This document shows positions 1-8,215 of a stretch of 34,084 nucleotides of DNA, one piece after another. The stretch is taken from NCBI GenBank assembly GCA_023430065.1, contig JAEZCG010000221.1, positions 1 through 34,084 of the forward strand, in the 5' to 3' direction. The notes under the pieces are model-generated. The model saw nothing but the letters and a program-made list of their open reading frames with translations, was not told the origin of the DNA and ran no database searches. How positions within the stretch are numbered: position 1 is the first letter of the stretch; every line of letters starts with the position of its first letter. The position numbers and the translations under genes were made by a program. This DNA is from Pseudomonadota bacterium. GTDB taxonomy: Bacteria > Pseudomonadota > Gammaproteobacteria > Burkholderiales > SHXO01.

Positions 1-572
1 GACTTGGGACGAAACGCCTTCACCACGGTCTCGTCCGTCTCCACGTACGGTCCGCCGATCAGATCGATGCAGTAGGGCACGGCGGCAAAGATGCCGTGCA
101 CGGTCTGTCTGCCCTGCGCATCGCGCAGGCCTTCCAGCGTCTCGCGGATCGCTTTGGGCTGGCCCGGTAGATTGACGATCAGGGTGCGATGGCGGATGAC
201 CGCGACCTGGCGCGAGAGAATCGCCGTCGGTACGAAGTTCAGGCTGATCTGGCGCATCTGCTCGCCGAAGCCGGGCATCGTCTTCGTGGCGACCGCGAGG
301 GTCGCCTCGGGCGTCACGTCCCGCGGTGCGGGTCCGGTTCCGCCGGTGGTGAGCACCAGATGGCAGCCCTGCTCGTCTGCCAGTTCCCTCAGGGTCGCCT
401 CGATCACCGGCTGCTCATCGGGGATCAGGCGGGTGACGGTACGCCAGGGCGAAGTCAGGGCGCGCTGGAAAAACTGCTCCAGGGCGGGAATGCCTTCGTC
501 CTTATACACGCCCTGCGAGGCGCGATCGCTGATCGACACCAGGCCGATGACGAGGGTCTCGTCGCTGCTCAT
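1..572 (-). CDS. mog: Molybdopterin adenylyltransferase MogA (3' end cut by window edge)
   Basis: Adenylylates molybdopterin in molybdenum cofactor synthesis, preparing it for MoeA-driven metal insertion in the cytoplasm. I translated the minus strand from the ATG at 570-572. The product starts MSSDETLVIGLVSISDRAS and contains the MoaB/Mog-fold loop LVLTTGGTGPAPRDVTPEAT and, near the end, the PYVETDETVVKAFRPK stretch typical of MogA C-termini. About 190 codons are present with no stop, so probably only the last few residues lie outside the window. The start overlaps the yjgA stop as ATGA (569-572), which implies translational coupling to yjgA. MoaB is the main alternative, but the length and C-terminal motif fit MogA better. 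Confidence 0.93.
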   Translation of the reverse strand, partial: MSSDETLVIGLVSISDRASQGVYKDEGIPALEQFFQRALTSPWRTVTRLIPDEQPVIEATLRELADEQGCHLVLTTGGTGPAPRDVTPEATLAVATKTMPGFGEQMRQISLNFVPTAILSRQVAVIRHRTLIVNLPGQPKAIRETLEGLRDAQGRQTVHGIFAAVPYCIDLIGGPYVETDETVVKAFRPK

Positions 573-1144
573 TCTGCCTCTTCGTTCGTGTGCGCGGGGA
601 GAGCCTGCGCGTGGGGTTCGGGAACGATCTCCTTGAGCATCTGGAATAACTGGCGGTAGCTCGCCGGAGGCTTGCCGCCCGCGTGCTCCTTGCGCGCATT
701 GCGCACCAGCGCACGCACGCGCTGCAGATCACAACCGGGATAGCGCTGTGCGAGCTGTGCGATCGCGGCATCGTCGGCGACGAGCCGCTCGCGCCATCGC
801 TCGAGCGCGTGAAGGTGGGCCGTGGCTTCGCGCGACAGGCCTTTCCACGCCTCCAGCCGGGCGCCGATGGCCGCCACGTCCACCTCGGTGGCACGCATGA
901 GCTTGCCGACATACTGGAGTTGTCGTCGGAGCGCGCCGAACTTCGAGATACGCCGTGCCTGCATGATCGCCTCGCGCAGCCTCTCCGGAAGATCCAGTTC
1001 GGCCAGCCTTGCCTCGCTGAGCGCGACCAGTTCCTCACCCAGGTGCTGCAGGTCGTGGCTGGCGCGCTTGCGCTGGGTCTTGCTCGGCCCCGAGGACGCC
1101 GGGAGATCGTCTTCGGGTGTCTGTTCGATGTCGGGTCGCTGCAT
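569..1144 (-). CDS. yjgA: DUF615 ribosome-associated protein YjgA (DarP)
   Basis: A 191-aa highly charged, helical protein of the YjgA/DUF615 family. In E. coli this protein (DarP) binds late-stage 50S ribosomal precursors and helps their maturation. Visible family features are the N-terminal acidic/polar segment (MQRPDIEQTPEDD), a KTQRKRASHDLQHLGEELV stretch, a central RRISKFGALRRQLQYVGKLM segment and a C-terminal KPPASYRQLFQMLKEIV segment. I chose the ATG at 1142-1144 because the family similarity begins there. A longer frame reaching 1471 would run through pmbA and has no family match in its extra part. No strong Shine-Dalgarno site precedes the start. It is divergent from pmbA and coupled to mog by ATGA. 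Confidence 0.92.
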   Translation of the reverse strand: MQRPDIEQTPEDDLPASSGPSKTQRKRASHDLQHLGEELVALSEARLAELDLPERLREAIMQARRISKFGALRRQLQYVGKLMRATEVDVAAIGARLEAWKGLSREATAHLHALERWRERLVADDAAIAQLAQRYPGCDLQRVRALVRNARKEHAGGKPPASYRQLFQMLKEIVPEPHAQALPAHTNEEAE

Positions 1145-1168
1145 GGCGGGGGACGCGTGAGCCTCAGC

Positions 1169-1177
1169 TGGTATGAT
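1169..1177 (+). promoter_or_regulatory. Candidate extended -10 promoter for pmbA
   Basis: The sequence TGGTATGAT is an extended -10 element: TG, one base, then TATGAT, which matches TATAAT at five of six positions. It lies in the divergent yjgA/pmbA gap. Transcription would begin near 1184, downstream of the possible ATG at 1173 and upstream of the GTG at 1227, so it supports the GTG start. No good -35 box is seen. This is inference from sequence alone. Confidence 0.4.
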
Positions 1178-1226
1178 AACCAATCGATCCGGGGCGACTC
1201 CTGCCCTGCAATCCCAGTCAAGTCCC

Positions 1227-2570
1227 GTGCCCGACAACACCGCATTCTCCCATCCCCAGGAAGAACTTCGACACATTGCCGCCCAGGTACTCGACCACGC
1301 GCGCGCGCTGGGCGCGACCGCTGCGGAGACGGAAGTCAGCGAGGGGTTCGGACAGACCGTGTCGGTGCGCAAGGGTGAAGTCGAGACGATCGAGTACAAC
1401 CGCGACAAGGGGGTCGGTGTCACGGTGTACATCGGTCGACGGCGCGGGCACGCGAGCACGTCCGACTTCAAGTCAAGAGCCCTGCGCGAGACGGTCGAGG
1501 CGGCTCATGCGATTGCACGCTTCACCGCAGAGGATGACTGCGCCGGTCTGGCGGACCCGGATCTGCTCGCGCATTCGGTGGCGGATCTCGATCTGTATCA
1601 TCCCTGGAATCTCGGGGTGGAAGAGGCGATCGAGCGTGCACGTGCCTGTGAGGCGGCGGCACTCGCGGTGGATCCGCGCATCCGCAACTCCGAGGGCGCG
1701 ACGCTGTCGACACAACAGTCGCACTTCGTCTATGCAAACAGCAACGGCTTCGTCGGCGGCTATCCGAGTTCACGCCACAGCGTGATGTGCTCGGTGATCG
1801 GCGGTGAAGGCGACGAGATGCAGCGCGACGACTGGTACAGCATCGCGCGTGCGCCCGCGGAATTGGAGTCGGTCGAGGAGGTGGGACGCCGCGCCGGAGA
1901 GCGTACGGCACGGCGTCTGGGTGCGCGCAAGATCGGCACGATGGACGTGCCGGTGCTGTTCGAGGCGCCGATTGCGGCCAGCCTGCTCGGCCACTTCGCC
2001 TCCGCGGCCAGCGGAGGCAGTCTGTATCGGCGATCGTCATTCCTGGTCGATGCGCTCGGCGAGCAGATCTTTGCGCCGTTCGTCCGCATCCGCGACCTGC
2101 CCGACATCCCTCGCGGACTGGGGAGCAGCCCGTTCGACGACGAGGGGGTGGCGACGCGCGCCCGCGACGTCGTCGCCGACGGCGTGCTCAACGGCTACTT
2201 CCTGGGCAGCTACTCGGCACGCAAGCTCGGCATGCGCAGCACCGGCAACGCAGGCGGCAGCCACAACCTCATCCTCGACAGCACCGGCGAGGACTTCGAC
2301 CAGTTGCTGCGCCGACTCGGGCGCGGCCTGCTTGTGACCGAATTGCTCGGCATGGGCGTCAATCAGGTCACGGGCGATTATTCGCGTGGCGCGGCCGGCT
2401 TCTGGGTCGAGAGTGGCGCCATCGCCTACCCCGTTCACGAGATCACGATCGCCGGCAATCTCAAGACGATGTTCAAGGGCATCGCCGCAATCGGCAACGA
2501 TGTCGTATCGCGCAGCCCGCGCCGGTGCGGTTCGGTACTGATCGACCGGATGACCGTCGCGGGCGAGTAG
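1227..2570 (+). CDS. pmbA: Metalloprotease-complex subunit PmbA (TldE)
   Basis: PmbA/TldE is the partner of TldD in a heteromeric metalloprotease (family U62) that trims peptides such as microcin B17 precursor and CcdA in E. coli. The GTG-started product is 447 aa, close to the E. coli length of about 450. Family-typical stretches are ARALGATAAETEVSEGFGQT and VRKGEVETIEYNRDKGVGVT near the N-terminus, and STGNAGGSHNLIL and VTGDYSRGAAGFWVESG towards the C-terminus. No HExxxH motif is present, as expected because TldD carries it; tldD is not in this window. An in-frame ATG at 1173 would add 18 residues, but these show no family similarity and overlap a likely -10 box. The gene ends 3 bp from the convergent ATPase gene, leaving no room for a terminator. 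Confidence 0.93.
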   Translation: MPDNTAFSHPQEELRHIAAQVLDHARALGATAAETEVSEGFGQTVSVRKGEVETIEYNRDKGVGVTVYIGRRRGHASTSDFKSRALRETVEAAHAIARFTAEDDCAGLADPDLLAHSVADLDLYHPWNLGVEEAIERARACEAAALAVDPRIRNSEGATLSTQQSHFVYANSNGFVGGYPSSRHSVMCSVIGGEGDEMQRDDWYSIARAPAELESVEEVGRRAGERTARRLGARKIGTMDVPVLFEAPIAASLLGHFASAASGGSLYRRSSFLVDALGEQIFAPFVRIRDLPDIPRGLGSSPFDDEGVATRARDVVADGVLNGYFLGSYSARKLGMRSTGNAGGSHNLILDSTGEDFDQLLRRLGRGLLVTELLGMGVNQVTGDYSRGAAGFWVESGAIAYPVHEITIAGNLKTMFKGIAAIGNDVVSRSPRRCGSVLIDRMTVAGE

Positions 2571-2573
2571 CGC

Positions 2574-5301
2574 TCAGTCGGTCGCCGCGCCCAGACGGCG
2601 CCAGATGGATTTCTCCACTTCCAGGATCGCGAGGAGTGCCACGCCGATCAAGACGATCGTGGCTCCCTCGCCAAAACTGACTGCACGCGTGCCGAACAGC
2701 ACCTGCATCGGCGGCAGGTAGGTGAACGCGAGTTGCAGGATGACCACGGTGCCCACGCCGATCAACACTGCGCGCGTGCCCAGCATTCCCTCGACCGTGA
2801 GCGAGCTCGCATGCAGATAGCGGACGCTGAATAGATAGAACACCTCCAGCACGACGATCGTGTTGACCACGAGCGTTCGCGCTTCTTCCAGCGAGCGTCC
2901 GTTGTTTTCTGCCCACCAGAACACGCCGAACGCCGCGGTAGCGAACAGCGCCGAAACGAACAGGACGCGCCAGACCAAGAAGCGCGAGAGCATGGGCTCA
3001 CGCGATCCGCGCGGCGGGCGGCGCATCGCATCGGGTTCCGTGGGCTCGAAGGCCAGCGTCAACCCGAGCGTCACCGCGGTTGCCATGTTGATCCATAGAA
3101 TCTGCGCCGCGGTCAGCGGCAGCGTTAGGCCGAACAGGATGGCGGCGATGATGGTGAGCGCCTCGCCGCCATTGGTGGGCAGGGTCCAGCCGATGGTTTT
3201 CTTCAGGTTGTCGTAGACCGTTCGTCCCTCGCGGACGGCCGCGACGATGGAGGCGAAGTTGTCGTCCGTCAGCACCATCTCCGCTGCCTCCTTGGCTGCT
3301 TCGGTACCCTTGCGACCCATCGCCACTCCGACGTCGGCGCGCTTGAGCGCCGGGGCGTCGTTGACGCCGTCGCCGGTCATCGACACGACGTGGCCGCCGA
3401 CCTGCAGCGCCTGCACCAAACGCAGCTTGTGCTCCGGGGCGGCCCGTGCGAACACGTCCACGCGTTCGGCTGCTTCGCGCAGCGCTTCGTCCGGCAGGGC
3501 TTCGATCTGCGGGCCGGTGAGCGTGTCCGCGACGTTGCGGAAACCGAGCTGCGCGGCAATCGCCTTGGCCGTCGCCGCGTGGTCGCCGGTGATCATCTTC
3601 ACGCGGATGCCGGCAGTGCGGCACTCGGATACGGCATCTGCCGCCTCGGTGCGCGGAGGATCCACCAGTGCCAGCAGACCGAGCAGCGTCAGTCCCCCCT
3701 CGACGTCGGCGAAACGCAATTCGGCATGGCCGTCGGGCATCGGCCGCTTCGCGACCGCCAGGACCCGCTGCCCCTTCGCCGCGAGACGCTCGATCGCCGC
3801 ATCCCAAAGTCCGGCATCGAGCGGCGCCCCGACATCGTCCATTGCCTGCGTGGCACACATTCCGATCACCCGCTCCGGCGCACCCTTGAGATAGACCGCA
3901 GCATTGCCCGCGTGGTCCTGATGCAGGGTGGCCATGAAGCGATGCTCGGCGTCGAACGGAATGACGTCCACACGCGCCAGGCGCCTGTTTTCCGCCTCAG
4001 GGTCGATACCGCCCTTGACGGCCAGCGTGAGCAGCGCGCCTTCCATGGGATCGCCATGCACGCTCCAGCCGTCGTCGCTGTCGATCAGGTGCGCGTCGTT
4101 GCACAGGCCCTGCCGCCCGCGCGATCTCCACCAGGAGGGGGACGCTCTCCGGCAGTATCTCCACGCCTGCGATCGAGAAGCCGCCATGCGGGGCGTAACC
4201 GGCACCGGATACCTCGTATTCGGCCTGTGCGGTCACCACGGATGCCACAGTCATCTCGTTGCGCGTGAGCGTGCCGGTCTTGTCCGAGCAGATCACCGTG
4301 ACCGATCCGAGCGTCTCCACTGCCGGCAGCCGTCGCACGATGGCATTCCGCCGGGCCATGCGCTGCACGCCGATGGCCAGCGTGATCGTCATCACCGCGG
4401 GTAGTCCCTCAGGGATTGCCGCCACGGCAAGTCCGACCGTCGCCATGAACAGGTCGGCCGCAGGGTAGGCGTGCACGGTCAGGCCGAACAGGAAGACGAG
4501 CGTACACATCGCTAGGATCACGACGGTCAGACGCTTCGCGAACACGTTCATCTGCCGCACCAGCGGCGTTTCCAGTGTCGTAACCTCCTCGAGCAGCGCA
4601 CTGATTCGACCAAGTTCCGTGGCCGAACCCGTGGCGACCGTCACGCCGGCGCCCTGGCCGGAAGCGACCAGGGTCCCTGCGTAGGCCATGCACCTGCGCT
4701 CGGCCAGTGCCGCGGGCGCGTCGACCGGGTCGAGCGACTTCTCCACCGGCACCGACTCTCCCGTCAGCGCAGCCTCCTCGATGTGCAGGTTGCGCGCGCG
4801 CAGCAGCCGCAAGTCCGCGGGCACACGGTCGCCCGGCTCGAGGATGACGATGTCGCCTGGAACGATGCGGTCTACGGACACGTCGCGACGATGCCCCGCG
4901 CGCAGCACCGAGGCGCGCGGCGCGAGCATGCCGCGGATCGCCGCCAGCGCCTGTTCGGCACGCCCCTCCTGGACGAAGCCGATCAAGCCATTGATCAGCA
5001 CCACTGCGAACACGACGCCGGCGTCGACGAAGTGCCCGAGCAGCGCCGCCACCACGCCGGCGGCGATCAGCACGAGGATGAGGATGTTGTCGAACTGCGC
5101 CACGAAGCGAGCCAGCGCACTGCGCGGCGCTGCCTGCGGCAGGCTGTTGGGGCCGTGGCGTGCCAGGCGCTCGGCGGCCTGAGCCTCGTCCAGGCCGCTG
5201 GCGGTGGCGGACAAGGCGGTACACGCCTCGGCTGCCGCCATTGCATGCCAGGCCGGGCCCGCGGTTTCGTCCCGGAGCTTGTGATGAACCGGGTCGCTCA
5301 C
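2574..5301 (-). pseudogene. P-type cation-transporting ATPase (P2-like), frame broken by one extra base
   Basis: An inner-membrane P-type ATPase of about 908 aa when the frame is repaired, full length for the type II class. Order of parts: N-terminal cation-ATPase domain (HGPNSLPQ), M1-M2, actuator domain with TGES, M4 with PEGLPAV, phosphorylation site DKTGT (Asp near residue 340), nucleotide-binding domain with KGAPERV, hinge TGDGVNDAP, and M5-M10. The upstream part reads in one frame to about 4110 and the rest in another. Removing one G from the minus-strand GGG at 4108-4110 restores ...ARAAGLCNDAHL... with no other damage. The GTG start (5299-5301) overlaps the Usp stop as GTGA. The transported ion is unknown; M6 lacks the Ca-ATPase aspartate. 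It may be a true pseudogene or an assembly error in an intact gene. Confidence 0.87.
4108..4110 (-). other. Frameshift site in the P-type ATPase gene
   Basis: The + strand reads aggCCCtgc here (minus strand GCAGGGCCTG). The upstream frame gives ...EIARAAGPVQRR and then non-homologous sequence; the downstream frame gives ...GLCNDAHLID. One surplus base in the triple G/C run explains the switch. The run is short and no classical slippery heptamer is seen, so a programmed frameshift is unlikely. Confidence 0.8.
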
Positions 5302-6194
5302 CGCGCGTGCGCCGTCGAGACCAGGACGTCGCCCGAGGCTTCGACGATCACCATATGCGTCGTGCTGCCGACAATGAGCTCCTCGACGGCATTGCGACCG
5401 TGCTTGCCGATCACGATGAGATCGCAGTCCTGTTCCTGCTCCTGCTGGACGATCTGCATCCATGCGTCGCCCGCATCCGGCGTGATACCGATCCATTCAC
5501 TGCGCGACAGCGCCAGCTCGCTGGCCAGTGCCTCCAGCTGCTCGCGCGCTTCCGCCCGTGCGTTGTCGCGGTACTCGGCGATCAGGGCCTCGCGCACACC
5601 GGCATAGCGCATGTGCCCCTCGAACGGCGCCTGTACCGCATGCATCAGGACCAGCATCGCGTCGGGCGCGACCTGCCGGGCCAGGCGGACCGAGTGCGCA
5701 CTCCAGTCCGAGAAGTCGACTGGCAGCAGCACGCGCCGGTACGGTTCGTGCGCGGCCTGGCGCACCATGAGTACGGGCTTCATGGAGCGCTTGACGATCC
5801 GCTCGGCGGTCGATCCGACCAGGTGACTGCGCACGAAGGCGCTGCCGCGCGTACCGGTGACCACCAGATCCGCGTTGCGCTCGCTCGAGATCCGCACGAT
5901 CTCGTCGACCGAGGCACCCACCGCGACCTCATCGTCGACGCGCAGGCCGTAGCGGGCGGCGAGCACTGCAGCCAGCTCGTGCAGGCGGCGGCGGCTGTCG
6001 TCGAGCAGCGTACGGGAAATCTCCTCGCCGCTTCCGACCAGGCGGTGAAGCTGATCGAGCGCCGAGCCGCTCGCAGCATGCATCAGCGTGAGCGACGCAC
6101 CGGTGCGCTGGGCCAGGCGGGCGGCGCGGTCCGCCGCATGACGAGCCGGGGCGGACAGATCGGTTGCGGCCACGATCGATCGGATTGCTTGCAT
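5298..6194 (-). CDS. Universal stress protein with two tandem Usp domains
   Basis: A 298-aa cytoplasmic protein made of two UspA-type nucleotide-binding domains. Domain 1 (about 1-145) begins MQAIRSIVAATDLS and has GTRGSAFVRSHLVGST. Domain 2 (about 150-298) begins YRRVLLPVDFSDWS and has GKHGRNAVEELIVGST. Both keep the G-2x-G-9x-G(S/T) signature of ATP-binding Usp proteins, as in UspE-like tandem proteins. The ATG at 6192-6194 is preceded by AGGAG (6200-6204 on the minus strand) at good spacing, which decides against the longer frame starting at 6260. Its TGA stop overlaps the GTG start of the P-type ATPase, so the two are probably translated together and respond to a common stress or ion signal (inference). 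Confidence 0.93.
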   Translation of the reverse strand: MQAIRSIVAATDLSAPARHAADRAARLAQRTGASLTLMHAASGSALDQLHRLVGSGEEISRTLLDDSRRRLHELAAVLAARYGLRVDDEVAVGASVDEIVRISSERNADLVVTGTRGSAFVRSHLVGSTAERIVKRSMKPVLMVRQAAHEPYRRVLLPVDFSDWSAHSVRLARQVAPDAMLVLMHAVQAPFEGHMRYAGVREALIAEYRDNARAEAREQLEALASELALSRSEWIGITPDAGDAWMQIVQQEQEQDCDLIVIGKHGRNAVEELIVGSTTHMVIVEASGDVLVSTAHAR

Positions 6195-6334
6195 GTGCGC
6201 TCCTGGTTCGGAGATCCCGGGGGATTGGGTCGCATCGTCCGACAACCACGATGTGACCACCGGATTCCGCGATTGTCCCAGACCCGTGTCAGGGATGGCG
6301 GCAAAAGTCCGCGACCTCCTCTGCCGAGGGCCTA

Positions 6335-8107
6335 TCAGCCCGTTCCCGGCTTGTCGACCGCGGAGGTACCGGGGACGACCTGCGCTCGCGTCAGCTCCCG
6401 CTCGCGCTGGCGTTCGAGGAACTCGTCCCGACTTACGTCCGGAACGCCGAGTGTTTCGAGCACGTGCCCTGCGAGCTGCAGGCTGGCCTCGAGCGTCTCA
6501 GGCACGACGCCGATGGCGCCGGCGGCGCGCAGCAGGCGCGCATGGGTTTCGTCGTGTGCTCGGGCCAGGACCGGTACGTGGGGGAAGTGCGCACGCACGG
6601 CGTTGACCGCGCGCACGGCGCCGTCCGCATCGTTCATCGTCGCCACGATCGCTGCGGCGCGCGCGGCGCCGGCGCGCTCGAGCAGTTCTACGCGACTCGC
6701 GTCGCCGTAGTACACGGGAAGTCGCGCCTTGGTGGAACTGTCCACCAGCCGGGCGTCGCTGTCCAGCGCGAGGTAGGGGATCGCGTTGCCGTCGAGCGCC
6801 CGGGCCAGCAGCTGCCCGACGCGACCGAACCCGAGCACGATCACGTGTCCCTCCAGTTCCGGAAGGGGGGCCGACTTGCCGGACATCGCAGCCGTGTCGC
6901 GACGCTGCAGCCGTTGGTGGAGCGCCTTGCCGAGCGCGGCCGCGAGCGGGGTGGCCAGCATGCTCAGACCCACCACGATCAGCATGAATTGCCCGACGGT
7001 GCGGTCCAGCACCCCGCCGTGCATCGCGCCGCCGATGGCGATGAAGGCGAACTCGCCCCCGCCTCCTAGCAGCAGGCCGGCCTCCAGGGCGGCCGGCAGC
7101 CCGAGGCCGAAGGCGCACAGGAGCGGGACCACGACTGCCGCCTTCACCACGAACAAGCCGCCCACCGACGCCAGTATCCGCAGCGGATCGCCGAGCAGCA
7201 CGCTCAGGTCGATGCCCATGCCGACCGACACGAAGAACAGGCCGACCAGCAGCGCCTTGAACGGCTCGATGCTGACTTCCACCGCGTGGCGGTATTGCGT
7301 CTCGGCGAGAAGCAGTCCGGCGAGGAAGGCGCCGAGTGCGGCGGACAGTCCGGCGCTGGCGGTGATGGCTGCCATGCCGATGGCCACCAGCAGCGTCAAC
7401 GCCATGAACGATCCGGGCTGGCGCAGCGCGGACACGCGATTGAACAGGGCGCGCAGCAGGATGCGCCCCGCGAGCAGGATCAGCGCAACCGAGATCACCG
7501 CCTTGACCAGGGCAATTCCGGCTATCTGCAGCACACTGGCCTCGTGCGCGCCGAGCAGCGACAGCAGCACCAGCAGGGGGACGACCGCCAGATCCTGCAA
7601 CAGCAGGATCGCAAAGCTGGCCCGACCCACCGGTGTGGCGAGTTCGCGCCGCTCGACCAGGATCTGCACGACAACCGCCGTCGACGACAGGGCGAGACAG
7701 TAGCCGAGCACGAGGGCGACTTCGAAGGCGTTGCCGAACAGCGCTGCCACGCTTCCGATCGCCGCCGTGCACAGCACGACCTGCAGCGTGCCGGCGCCGA
7801 ACACCAGGCGGCGCATGGCGAACAGGCGTTCGAAGGACATCTCCAGTCCGATGACGAACAGCAGCAGCGTGACGCCGACCTCGGCGAGGCGTCGCACGCC
7901 GTCCGTATCGGCGATGACGACCTTCTGCAGCCAGGGCAGATCGGCGGCGAACCGGCCCAGTCCGAACGGGCCGATCGCGTTGCCGAGCACGAGAAAGGCG
8001 AGAACCGGGCTGATGCGCCTGGCCTGCAGCAGCGGGATGAGAATGCCCGCACAGGTGAAGAAGATGAGCGCTTCACGCAGGTAGGGCATGTTCTCGTGCG
8101 CTTCCAT
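6335..8107 (-). CDS. KefB/KefC-type monovalent cation:proton antiporter (CPA2) with TrkA-N domain
   Basis: A 590-aa inner-membrane protein. The first roughly 400 residues form about 12-13 hydrophobic segments of the Na/H exchanger (CPA2) fold, including GLEMSFERLFAMRRLVFGAG, CLALSSTAVVVQIL and LLLGGGGEFAFIAIG. A RCK/TrkA-N nucleotide-binding domain follows at about 420-535, with the Rossmann motif VIVLGFGRVGQ. This is the layout of glutathione-gated K+ efflux proteins KefB/KefC and the related YbaL; I cannot separate these by eye. No KefF/KefG ancillary gene is adjacent. A second in-frame ATG (8089) could be the true start. A gap of 140 bp separates it from the downstream usp gene on the same strand. 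Confidence 0.88.
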   Translation of the reverse strand: MEAHENMPYLREALIFFTCAGILIPLLQARRISPVLAFLVLGNAIGPFGLGRFAADLPWLQKVVIADTDGVRRLAEVGVTLLLFVIGLEMSFERLFAMRRLVFGAGTLQVVLCTAAIGSVAALFGNAFEVALVLGYCLALSSTAVVVQILVERRELATPVGRASFAILLLQDLAVVPLLVLLSLLGAHEASVLQIAGIALVKAVISVALILLAGRILLRALFNRVSALRQPGSFMALTLLVAIGMAAITASAGLSAALGAFLAGLLLAETQYRHAVEVSIEPFKALLVGLFFVSVGMGIDLSVLLGDPLRILASVGGLFVVKAAVVVPLLCAFGLGLPAALEAGLLLGGGGEFAFIAIGGAMHGGVLDRTVGQFMLIVVGLSMLATPLAAALGKALHQRLQRRDTAAMSGKSAPLPELEGHVIVLGFGRVGQLLARALDGNAIPYLALDSDARLVDSSTKARLPVYYGDASRVELLERAGAARAAAIVATMNDADGAVRAVNAVRAHFPHVPVLARAHDETHARLLRAAGAIGVVPETLEASLQLAGHVLETLGVPDVSRDEFLERQRERELTRAQVVPGTSAVDKPGTG

Positions 8108-8113
8108 CGGATG

Positions 8114-8119
8114 AGTATA
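8114..8119 (-). promoter_or_regulatory. Candidate -10 box for the KefB-type gene
   Basis: The minus strand reads TATACT, matching TATAAT at five of six positions, immediately before the gene. Transcription about 7 bases downstream would begin at or next to the ATG at 8107, implying either a leaderless message or use of the internal ATG at 8089. No -35 match is seen. Confidence 0.25.
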
Positions 8120-8176
8120 GGGCAGGGATGGCGTCCGACGCGGGGTCCGGCTCGGGGAGCGATGCGCGCCTGACGG

Positions 8177-8182
8177 TACAAT
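8177..8182 (+). promoter_or_regulatory. Candidate -10 box for the first ABC binding-protein gene
   Basis: The + strand reads TACAAT in the divergent gap before the binding-protein gene, about 34 bases upstream of its ATG at 8216. It matches TATAAT at five of six positions. No convincing -35 element lies at the usual distance. Sequence inference only. Confidence 0.3.
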
Positions 8183-8215
8183 CGGCCGGGACGCTTGGAC
8201 TCAGTCGGGAACGCC

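Noticed and set aside
4100..4120. Programmed ribosomal frameshift in the P-type ATPase
   Set aside because: No slippery heptamer, stem or internal Shine-Dalgarno was seen, and programmed shifting is not known for this family; mutation or sequence error is simpler.
5160..6710. A 516-codon + strand open frame
   Set aside because: Antisense to the Usp gene and to parts of the ATPase and antiporter genes; no coherent domain.
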